A stretch of DNA of 64,000 nt, taken from the NCBI GenBank assembly GCA_965232985.1, contig CBDDRC010000012.1, positions 62,001-126,000 on the forward strand, given 5' to 3'. This stretch comes from JADFDG01 sp965232985. GTDB lineage: Bacteria; Pseudomonadota; Gammaproteobacteria; Pseudomonadales; JADFDG01. The position numbers were made by a program, and so were the translations under genes. Shown here one piece after another: positions 55,226 through 62,411 of the stretch (its first letter is position 1; every line of letters starts with the position of its first letter). Under the pieces are notes generated by a model. That model saw only the letters and a program-made list of their open reading frames with translations. It was not told the DNA's origin and made no database searches.

Positions 55226-56161
55226 TTACTGCTTCGGACGAAACGTACCCGTTTCCGGATCGAATTCAAGCGACTCGTCCAGCACGTTGCCGTTGACGCC
55301 TGTGCCTGGGGCCGGCACGGGGGCGGCTGCTTCGGCAGGCGCAAGGCTTTCTGCTGCTGGCGCTGGCGCGGGTTCTGGCACGGGTTCTGATGTGGGCTCC
55401 GAAGCCGACTCCGAGGTGGTTTTTTCCACTGCGGGCACTGGCTCTGGCGCGGGGGCCGCAGCAGCAGGCTCGGGATCAGCAGTTATCGGGGCGGGTGGTT
55501 CTTCCTGCGGTGCGTCGCCGCCGATAATCAGGCGACCGGTAGCCGGGTCGAAGCGGAACCCTTCACCTTCACCTGCGGCTGGCGCAGCTGCGGGTGGAGT
55601 CGTCGTTGTCGTTGGTTCTGGAGCTGGTTCTGATGCGGACGGTGCCAGCGTAGCGGGTGTGATGGGCGCAGGAGTCAGGATAGGTTCCGGAACCGGAACC
55701 GGAACCGGAACCGGAACCGGAACCGGAACCGGAACAGGCTCCGGTTCCGAGGCCGGGGTCTCGATGGCTGCCGGCGTAGCTGCCGTTTCAGGGGGTACTG
55801 GTTCGACCGCTGCCGGGACAAGCTCAGGAGATGTCGGCATCGGTGTTGCCGGCTCGGGCATGGCGGCAGGTGCGGGCGACGCCGAGGGGACAGGGGCCGG
55901 CGCGGCGACCGCGCTGAAAGGCTGCGTGCGGACGGTATGAAGGACGCGACGACCCTCGAAATACACGGTGAAACCGTCGTAGACCCAACGGGTAATGGGC
56001 GGTTTGCCGACCGCCCCCATGTCCTGGGCAGGCGCACCGAACGCGTGGCGCACGTCGTCCATCGACATGCCCTGACGCGGCGAATCGAGTGCAAGGGCCA
56101 CCGACGGAATCAGGCACAGGGAGGCCGCGACAAGGCCGGCCCGGGTCATTTTTATAATCAT
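55226..56161 (-). CDS. Exported Pro/Val/Glu-rich protein with BamE/SmpA-like N-terminal module
   Basis: This 311-residue protein has a signal peptide (ending about ALA at residue 24). A small globular module follows (about 27-80: GMSMDDVRHAFGAP, ITRWVYDGFTVYFEGRRVLH) resembling BamE/SmpA-type domains. The rest is low complexity, rich in Pro, Ala, Glu and Val, including a (PV)8 tract encoded by a hexanucleotide repeat. Two copies of a FDPxTG motif occur (GFRFDPATGRL and SLEFDPETGTF), the second at the C-terminus. Function is unknown; an envelope-spanning linker is plausible. A Met four codons later is an alternative start. Confidence 0.72.
   Translation of the reverse strand: MIIKMTRAGLVAASLCLIPSVALALDSPRQGMSMDDVRHAFGAPAQDMGAVGKPPITRWVYDGFTVYFEGRRVLHTVRTQPFSAVAAPAPVPSASPAPAAMPEPATPMPTSPELVPAAVEPVPPETAATPAAIETPASEPEPVPVPVPVPVPVPVPVPEPILTPAPITPATLAPSASEPAPEPTTTTTPPAAAPAAGEGEGFRFDPATGRLIIGGDAPQEEPPAPITADPEPAAAAPAPEPVPAVEKTTSESASEPTSEPVPEPAPAPAAESLAPAEAAAPVPAPGTGVNGNVLDESLEFDPETGTFRPKQ
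55691..55738. repeat. Hexanucleotide microsatellite AACCGG x 7 plus one imperfect unit
   Basis: Seven exact AACCGG units (55691-55732) are followed by AACAGG. On the minus strand they encode alternating Pro-Val in the exported protein at 55226-56161. Because the unit is six bases, gain or loss of copies keeps the frame and only changes the length of the PV tract. Confidence 0.95.
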
Positions 56162-56282
56162 TCCCTACCCCGGAACGAGCGACATAATTCAAGCGATAGT
56201 AAAGAGTTAGGCGCGACTATTCAACCAGATTGGGAGCCGGTTGTGGCCTCGCCCGGGCGCGCGTGCCCCAGGACAAAAGCTG

Positions 56283-56312
56283 TTGGCCGTAACCTTGGGC
56301 GCTGTGTTTAAA
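56283..56312 (+). promoter_or_regulatory. Possible promoter immediately before lolC/E
   Basis: TTGGCC at 56283-56288 and TTTAAA at 56307-56312 are spaced by 18 bases, and CCCGCGCC follows. The implied transcript start is at or near the ATG at 56322, and no Shine-Dalgarno sequence is visible. The mRNA might therefore be leaderless or nearly so. Confidence 0.35.
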
Positions 56313-56321
56313 TCCCGCGCC

Positions 56322-57557
56322 ATGTTCAAACCAGTCTCGTTGTTCGTGGGTCTGCGTTATACGCGGGCCAAACGACGCAATCACTTCATTTCCTTTATTT
56401 CCCTTACCTCCATCATCGGACTGGGGCTCGGCGTTGCCGTGCTCATCGTGGTGCTGTCGGTAATGAACGGCTTCGACCGTGAGCTGCGGGCGCGCATTCT
56501 CGGCATGGTGCCGCACGGCAGTCTCGTGGGATACGAGCCGGTTGCCGATTGGCAGTCGCTGGCTGATCGCGTGGTGCGGCACCCGGGCGTTGCCGGCGTG
56601 GCCCCGTTCAGTCAGATGCAGGCGATGCTCTCCAGTGCCGGCAGTGTCGAAGGTGCGGTCGTCAATGGCATCGTTCCGGCGCGTGAGCGCGCTGTGTCGA
56701 TCCTGCCTGAGCATATTGTCGAGGGCTCGCTCGACAGTCTGGCGCCCGGCAAATTCGGCATTGTGCTGGGCAGCGCCCTGGCGCGCCGGCTTGGTGTATC
56801 GGTCGGTGACCGGGTCACGCTCGTGCTACCGGAAGCAACAGTCTCGCCGGCCGGCATCATGCCGCGCTTCAAGCGGTTCAGCGTCACCGGCATTTTCCGC
56901 GTCGGTGCTGATCTGGATGTGTCGCTGGCCTACATCAACCTCGATGATGCCGCTGTGTTGTTGCGTCATCCCCACACCGCCCAGGCGTTGCGCATCCGTA
57001 TGCACGACCTGTTCAACGCCCCGGCAGTGATGGGCGACCTGGTCATGCGCACCGGCGGTGATTACTACGCAGTGGACTGGACGCGTACCCACGGCAGCCT
57101 GTTCCAGGCGGTGAAAATGGAAAAAACGATGATGACCATGCTGTTGCTGTTCATCGTTGCTGTCGCTGCCTTCAACATCGTTTCCAGTTTGGTAATGCTG
57201 GTGACGGACAAGCAGGGCGATATCGCCATCCTGCGGACACTGGGGGCAAGCCCGGGCACGATCATGCAGGTGTTTATGGTGCAGGGTGTGGTGATTGGTG
57301 TGGTTGGCACCCTGGCCGGCGTGCTGCTGGGCGTCACCCTGGCGCTGACCATCAGCGATATGGTTGCGTGGTTCGAGCAAGCCACGGGTACGGCGCTGCT
57401 GGAAGCCTACTTCGTCAATTTTCTGCCCTCGGAACTGCGCTGGAATGATGTCGTCACCGTGTCGGTAATCGCCTTTACGCTCAGTTTCGCTGCCACGGTT
57501 TATCCGGCGTTGCGGGCGGCGAAAATACATCCGGCAGAGGCATTGCGTTATGAGTGA
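56322..57557 (+). CDS. Lipoprotein-releasing ABC transporter permease (LolC/LolE family)
   Basis: This 411-residue permease has an N-terminal helix, a large periplasmic loop (about 50-265) and three C-terminal helices. It has the typical FVGLRYTRAKRRNHFISFIS start and the conserved MNGFDRELRARILGMVPH. With LolD it extracts outer-membrane lipoproteins from the inner membrane and passes them to LolA. Only one permease gene is present beside lolD, which fits a LolF-type homodimer or a second copy elsewhere. ATG 56322 is chosen by homology at the N-terminus. Confidence 0.92.
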   Translation: MFKPVSLFVGLRYTRAKRRNHFISFISLTSIIGLGLGVAVLIVVLSVMNGFDRELRARILGMVPHGSLVGYEPVADWQSLADRVVRHPGVAGVAPFSQMQAMLSSAGSVEGAVVNGIVPARERAVSILPEHIVEGSLDSLAPGKFGIVLGSALARRLGVSVGDRVTLVLPEATVSPAGIMPRFKRFSVTGIFRVGADLDVSLAYINLDDAAVLLRHPHTAQALRIRMHDLFNAPAVMGDLVMRTGGDYYAVDWTRTHGSLFQAVKMEKTMMTMLLLFIVAVAAFNIVSSLVMLVTDKQGDIAILRTLGASPGTIMQVFMVQGVVIGVVGTLAGVLLGVTLALTISDMVAWFEQATGTALLEAYFVNFLPSELRWNDVVTVSVIAFTLSFAATVYPALRAAKIHPAEALRYE

Positions 57558-58257
57558 TGCCAAACTCGTGCCGGAAGTCGTGCTGCGTACCGAGGCGCTG
57601 GTCAAACATTACACCGAGGGGCCGGCACTGGTTGAAGTGCTGCGCGGCATTGATCTTGAAATTCGCCGTGGCGAGATCGTGGCTGTCGTCGGTGCCTCCG
57701 GATCGGGCAAGAGCACGTTGCTGAACCTGCTCGGCGGCCTCGATCGGCCGACATCCGGGCGCGTCGAAGTGATGGGTGAAATATTGTCATCGCTTGATGA
57801 AAAAGCGCGCGGCGTTTTGCGCAATCGGGCAATCGGTTTCGTCTATCAGTTTCACCACTTGTTGCCGGAATTTACGGCGCGGGAAAATGTCGCCATGCCG
57901 TTGTTGATTGGCGGTATGGCGGCGCGCGAGGCGGGGGCACAGGCCGACGCCATGCTGGCGCGGGTTGGGCTTGCGCCACGTGCCGGGCACAAGCCCGGGG
58001 AGTTGTCCGGCGGCGAACGCCAGCGCGTGGCAATCGCGCGGGCACTTGCGGGCAGGCCGGCGGTAGTACTGGCGGACGAACCTACCGGCAATCTTGATCG
58101 GCGCACAGCCGAGGATATCCAAGCGTTGATGCTGGAGCTGAACAGCCAGTTGGCGATCAGTTTTCTGCTGGTAACGCATGATTTGGCGCTGGCGGCACGT
58201 TGCCACCGGGTGCTGGAATTGCGTGACGGGCAGTTCGTTCAGCGCGCGCCTGACTGA
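57550..58257 (+). CDS. lolD: Lipoprotein-releasing ABC transporter ATP-binding protein LolD
   Basis: This 235-residue ABC ATPase has Walker A GASGSGKST (about 48-56), signature LSGGERQRVAIARAL and Walker B VVLADEPTGNLD. It powers the Lol permease at the inner membrane. Its start overlaps the permease gene by eight bases. Its 3' end overlaps the convergent DUF2062 gene by 19 bases. Confidence 0.95.
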   Translation: MSDAKLVPEVVLRTEALVKHYTEGPALVEVLRGIDLEIRRGEIVAVVGASGSGKSTLLNLLGGLDRPTSGRVEVMGEILSSLDEKARGVLRNRAIGFVYQFHHLLPEFTARENVAMPLLIGGMAAREAGAQADAMLARVGLAPRAGHKPGELSGGERQRVAIARALAGRPAVVLADEPTGNLDRRTAEDIQALMLELNSQLAISFLLVTHDLALAARCHRVLELRDGQFVQRAPD

Positions 58258-58772
58258 TCATCGCGCTGCGCGCGGCGTTTTTCCTGGCGGATTCGCCACA
58301 GATGCTTGATATGCAGGCGCCAGACGTAATGCACGCCGAACCAGCCACTGGTACCCAGCAGTGTGCCCGCGACCAGTGAGCCAATCAGCAGCGGCAGGTA
58401 ATTGGCCCACATCCAGTCCCAGCTGATGTCCTTGACCGACCAGTTGGTGTCGGCACCGATCAGGAAGGCGCCCAGGTGATAGGTGACGTAGGCCACCGGC
58501 ACCATGGTGAGCGGATTGGTCAGCCAGACCAGGGCGATCGACAGCGGCATGTTGGCGCGAAAGAGGATCGCCAGCATGGCCGCCGGCAGCATCTGCAGCG
58601 GCATTGGCAGCAGCGCGCAGAACAGCCCGATGAACGCACCGCCAGCGATGGAGCGCCGGTTCAGGTGCCACAGGTTCGGGTCCGCCAGCCGCGCACCGAA
58701 CACCTTGAGATGCTTGTGCTCACGCAGGTGCGCGGGATCGGGCAGGTATTTCTTCAAAAACTTGCGGGGCAT
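58239..58772 (-). CDS. DUF2062 membrane protein
   Basis: This 177-residue protein has the DUF2062 features: HLKVFGARLADPNLWHLNRR, then SIAGGAFIGLFCALLPMPLQ and NMPLSIALVWLTNPLT, with a later helix (YLPLLIGSLVAGTLLG) and a basic tail. Function is unknown. A family member often lies next to comEC in Gammaproteobacteria. ATG 58772 gives the family start; a long upstream frame extension is a shadow of comEC. Confidence 0.87.
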   Translation of the reverse strand: MPRKFLKKYLPDPAHLREHKHLKVFGARLADPNLWHLNRRSIAGGAFIGLFCALLPMPLQMLPAAMLAILFRANMPLSIALVWLTNPLTMVPVAYVTYHLGAFLIGADTNWSVKDISWDWMWANYLPLLIGSLVAGTLLGTSGWFGVHYVWRLHIKHLWRIRQEKRRAQRDDQSGAR

Positions 58773-58884
58773 CGGGCGATTTGCGCACAGCGTCTGGCCG
58801 ATAGCGAAACCTATTATGCACAGCCTCTGCGCGACCGGACACTCGCGCGCCGTCATTAATTGAATCGATTTTCGGGAGCAGGGG

Positions 58885-61242
58885 ATGCTCGCTGCGCTGT
58901 CGGCAGGGTTCGTGGTCGGAGTTGCATCGCAGGTGGTATGGCCGGCGCTGCCATCCGTGCCGCTGGCAGTGACCGCACTGCTGGTCGCGATTGCCGCGCT
59001 GCCCGGGGCGAAAAAAGGCGCTCGCGTTGTTGCTTGCCTTGCCGCCGGGGCTGCGGCCGGTATCGGCTGGGCGAGCTGGCAGGCTGGCGCTGTGATTGAT
59101 GCACGGCTGCCGCAGGCTCGTGAAGGCGAGGTCATGGTTGTCGAGGGTGTGGTCAGGTCGATACGGGTGCATGCCGACGGCGCAATGTCCTTCGTGCTTG
59201 ATGTCGCCGAACTGCCATGGCGAGCATCTGCCGGGCAACTTCCCGGCGCCCGCTGGCGGCTGCGGTTGGGGAGCTGGCAGCCGATAGCAGCGGCGCCGGG
59301 GGAATCTTGGCGATTCACGGTGAAACTCAAGCGACCGCATGCGTCGTTCAATCCGGGGGTGGCGGATTTCGGTCGCTATCTGCTTGGCGAACGGGTGGTC
59401 GCGAGCGGTTATTTGCGTGAGGATGCCAGCAATATTCGGTTGTCCGCTGCCAGCGGCTGGATGGCCTGGCGGGCATTGTTACTCGCCAGCGCCTTGCCGC
59501 TGCTGGGTGCCGGTGCGGGTGACATTGCCGGGGACGACGCGACGCGATTTGCGCGTGCCGTGTTGCCGGCCCTGGTTGTTGATGAACGCAGCTTGCTGAC
59601 GGGTGCGCAGTGGCGCGTGCTGGCAAATACCGGCACGGCGCATCTGGTAGCAATCAGCGGTCTGCATGTCGCCCTGCTGTGGGGTGCGGTTCTTTGGTTC
59701 GGTGGCTTTTTGCTGCGTCGCCGCCCTGGCACGTTGCGCTATCGCGTGGCGGCCGTGCTGCCGGCCCTGCTGGTCGCAGCGGGCTATGCGGCGCTGGCGG
59801 GTATGCCGCTGCCGGCGGCCCGCGCCACGATCATGCTCGCTGTTGCCTCGCTGTTTCTGGTGGCAAATGGTGCGGTGCCGGCATGGCGGGTATTGCTGGC
59901 CGCCACGGTTGCGGTGCTGCTGCCCGATCCGCTGGCAGTGCATGCAACCGGGTTCTGGCTCAGTTACGGCGCGGTTGCGGTGTTGTTGCTGCTCAATGAT
60001 ATCCGCCGCCGGCCGCCGCAGGTGGCCGGCGGCGCGACTATCCTCGCCGGCGCCATGGCCGGCGTACGTATGCAGACCCTGCTCTCGGTGTTGCTGGCGC
60101 CGTTGCTCATTGCCCTGTTCGGCGCCGCGAGCAGCAGCAGCGTCATTGCCAACCTGCCGGCAATTCCGCTGGTCAACTTGCTGGCGCTGCCGCCGGGTCT
60201 GGCAGGTTTTGTGTTGTCTCCGATCTGGCCGGCCGGCGCGAATTTCTGCATTGATCTTGCCGTCGCGGCATTGTCGGTATTGTGGCGAATATTGGCATGG
60301 ATCGATGCCGCCGCCTGGCTCGCGCCGGTGCGTGCGCACGGTGCCACCGACACGGGTGTGGTGGCGATGTTGTGGGCGCTGGTGCTGCTGATTTGTGCGC
60401 GGACGGCAGTGTTGCGGTGGGCTGCCGTGTTGTTGCTGGTGTTGGCGTGGCCGGTTGCGGTGCGGGTGCCGTCGGGCGTTGCCGATCTGTGTGTGCTCGA
60501 TGTAGGTCAGGGGCTGGCAGTGACGATGCGTACTGCGCATCACGCCCTGCTTTACGACGCAGGTCCAGCCTGGGGTGCGGACGGCGATGCCGGCAATGCC
60601 ATCGTGTTGCCGGCGGCTCGTGCGCTGGGGATCGATCGGCTTGATACGCTGGTGCTCAGCCATGACGATCTCGATCACATCGGCGGTGCGGCGTCGATAA
60701 TCGCCGCCCTCACGCCACGCGAGGTGATTGTTGGTGATCCGCGTACCCGCAGCCTTGTCGATGGTCTGGCGGTGCGCTGCGATGTCGCGCGGCGCTGGCA
60801 GATTGACGGGATCGATCTGCTGCTGTTGCCCGGTGCGCAGCGCGGCGCCGACAACGACCGTTCCTGCGTGCTGCGCATTGCGGCGGGTGGCCATGCTGTC
60901 CTGCTTCCCGGCGACATCACCCGACGGCGCGAACTCACGCTGGCCGAAGCGTGGGGCGATCTGCTGGCGGCCGACGTGTTGGTGGCGGCGCATCACGGCA
61001 GTCGCTCATCGACGGCGCCGACTTTCCTCTACCGGGTGGCGCCTGCCCATGTGGTGTTTTCCACCGGCTACCGCAACCGCTTCGGGCATCCCCATCCGCA
61101 GGTCGTCGCCTCGATCCGTGACCAGGGCGCCGCGATGCACAATACCGCTACCGATGGCGCACTTTGCCTGCGGCTGTCGCCAGCCGCCTTGCCGGTACCG
61201 GTTGCGGCGCGTACAGCGCGCCGTCGCTTCTGGCAACCGTGA
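58885..61242 (+). CDS. comEC: DNA internalisation competence protein ComEC/Rec2
   Basis: This 785-residue membrane protein would carry transforming DNA across the inner membrane. It has an N-terminal DUF4131-like part, then the multi-helix competence domain (about 230-500, with LVAISGLHVALLWGAVLWF). A C-terminal metallo-beta-lactamase-like domain follows (about 535-785) with LDVGQGLAVTMR, LSHDDLDHIGG and AAHHGSRSS. GGGAGCAGGGG lies just before ATG 58885. No other competence genes are in the window. Confidence 0.94.
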   Translation: MLAALSAGFVVGVASQVVWPALPSVPLAVTALLVAIAALPGAKKGARVVACLAAGAAAGIGWASWQAGAVIDARLPQAREGEVMVVEGVVRSIRVHADGAMSFVLDVAELPWRASAGQLPGARWRLRLGSWQPIAAAPGESWRFTVKLKRPHASFNPGVADFGRYLLGERVVASGYLREDASNIRLSAASGWMAWRALLLASALPLLGAGAGDIAGDDATRFARAVLPALVVDERSLLTGAQWRVLANTGTAHLVAISGLHVALLWGAVLWFGGFLLRRRPGTLRYRVAAVLPALLVAAGYAALAGMPLPAARATIMLAVASLFLVANGAVPAWRVLLAATVAVLLPDPLAVHATGFWLSYGAVAVLLLLNDIRRRPPQVAGGATILAGAMAGVRMQTLLSVLLAPLLIALFGAASSSSVIANLPAIPLVNLLALPPGLAGFVLSPIWPAGANFCIDLAVAALSVLWRILAWIDAAAWLAPVRAHGATDTGVVAMLWALVLLICARTAVLRWAAVLLLVLAWPVAVRVPSGVADLCVLDVGQGLAVTMRTAHHALLYDAGPAWGADGDAGNAIVLPAARALGIDRLDTLVLSHDDLDHIGGAASIIAALTPREVIVGDPRTRSLVDGLAVRCDVARRWQIDGIDLLLLPGAQRGADNDRSCVLRIAAGGHAVLLPGDITRRRELTLAEAWGDLLAADVLVAAHHGSRSSTAPTFLYRVAPAHVVFSTGYRNRFGHPHPQVVASIRDQGAAMHNTATDGALCLRLSPAALPVPVAARTARRRFWQP

Positions 61243-61312
61243 GTGCTGCAACAGTTGCTGCGACAAGTTGCCACGCCGATGCGGTGGCAGGCGGGCCTTG
61301 TGTTAAATTACC

Positions 61313-61318
61313 GCGCAT
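61313..61318 (+). promoter_or_regulatory. Possible -10 box of exbB
   Basis: TTAAAT followed by TACCGCGC, 18 bases before the proposed exbB start. It shares the AT-rich hexamer plus CCGCGC arrangement seen before lolC/E and gap. The -35 is not clear. Confidence 0.3.
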
Positions 61319-61335
61319 TCATCCGGGGGAGTGCA

Positions 61336-61992
61336 TTGTCCGTGCTGGAAATCATCAGGGCGGGTGGTTGGGTCATGTGGCCCATCGTCGCTGCGTCGAT
61401 AGTGTCGATTGCCATCATCATCGAACGTTTCTGGACGCTGCGTGCCAGTCGTGTCGTTCCCATCGGGCTTTCCGGGCGCACCTTCCAGCAGATCCGTGAG
61501 GGCGCGTTCCAGCGCGACAAGTTGCTGCGCTTGCGTGAGGAGTCGCCGCTGGGCTTTCTGTTGTCGGCGGCGATCACCGGCGTGAAGTTGGGCCGCGACG
61601 GCATGCGCGCGCGCGTCGATCAGGCAGGCCGCCAGGTTGTCCATGAAATGGAGCGCTATCTCACCACGCTCGGTGCGATCGCATCGGTTGCCACCTTGCT
61701 GGGCCTGCTCGGCAGCGTCATCGGCATGATCCATATTTTCAACGCCGTCACCGCGAGCGGCGGTGGCGAGACGGTGACCATGGCGCGCGGTATTGCCATG
61801 GCGCTTATTGCGACCGCCGGCGGTCTCTCGGTTGCCATTCCAGCGCAGTTTTTCTACCGCTTTTTCACACGCCAGGTGGATACCCTGGCGATGTCGATGG
61901 AAACCGAGGCACTGGATTTCATTGATCGCCTCGTTGCGGATCGCGGTGCTGCGCTGGCGACGGGCAATGATGCAGCGCGGGAGTCCGCATGA
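61336..61992 (+). CDS. exbB: ExbB/TolQ/MotA-family proton channel protein
   Basis: This protein of about 218 residues has three membrane helices (GGWVMWPIVAASIVSIAIII near the N-terminus, then two after about 120 including ATLLGLLGSVIGMIHIF). It works with ExbD to convert proton motive force into work at the cell envelope. The start is non-ATG: TTG 61336 (four bases after GGGGGAG) or GTG 61342 (ten bases after). The far upstream ATG 61243 would add 31 non-homologous residues. The stop overlaps exbD (ATGA). Confidence 0.9.
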   Translation: MSVLEIIRAGGWVMWPIVAASIVSIAIIIERFWTLRASRVVPIGLSGRTFQQIREGAFQRDKLLRLREESPLGFLLSAAITGVKLGRDGMRARVDQAGRQVVHEMERYLTTLGAIASVATLLGLLGSVIGMIHIFNAVTASGGGETVTMARGIAMALIATAGGLSVAIPAQFFYRFFTRQVDTLAMSMETEALDFIDRLVADRGAALATGNDAARESA

Positions 61993-62411
61993 GTTTCGGG
62001 CGCCGTCGCCGTCGCCCCGACGCACTGATCGATCTGACGCCGATGGTCGATTTGTTCCTGTTGTTGATTCTTTTCTTCGCCCTGGCCACGACCTTTGCCA
62101 AACAGACGCGGTTGGGTATTGATTTGCCCGAAGCTAAGGGCCAGCCGGCGGTCGCATCGTCGGATGCAATCGAAGTGTCGGTTTCCGAATCCGGCGAGTA
62201 CTCGGTCAATGGTCAGCCGCTGGTCGATGGCCAACGCCGGACGCTGCGGGCTGCCATCTCGGCAATCGCCAGCGGGCGCAAGGATGTGCCGTTCTTTCTT
62301 ACCGCCGATGGCAAGGCTGCGCACCAGTCGGTGGTGACGGTCATGGACATCGCCGGCGAACTGGGCATTGTCAATATCAGCATCGTTACCCGCGAACCCG
62401 TACAGCAATGA
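61989..62411 (+). CDS. exbD: ExbD/TolR-family biopolymer transport protein
   Basis: This 140-residue protein has a short basic N-terminus and one membrane helix with the essential Asp21 in LTPMVDLFLLLILFF. A periplasmic domain (about 45-140) follows. It is the partner of ExbB. It overlaps exbB and the next gene by four bases each (ATGA), so the three are coupled. Confidence 0.94.
   Translation: MSFGRRRRRPDALIDLTPMVDLFLLLILFFALATTFAKQTRLGIDLPEAKGQPAVASSDAIEVSVSESGEYSVNGQPLVDGQRRTLRAAISAIASGRKDVPFFLTADGKAAHQSVVTVMDIAGELGIVNISIVTREPVQQ

Noticed and set aside
59479..60996. 505-codon open frame antisense to comEC
   Set aside because: Low-complexity Arg/Gln/His-rich shadow of the high-GC comEC coding sequence.
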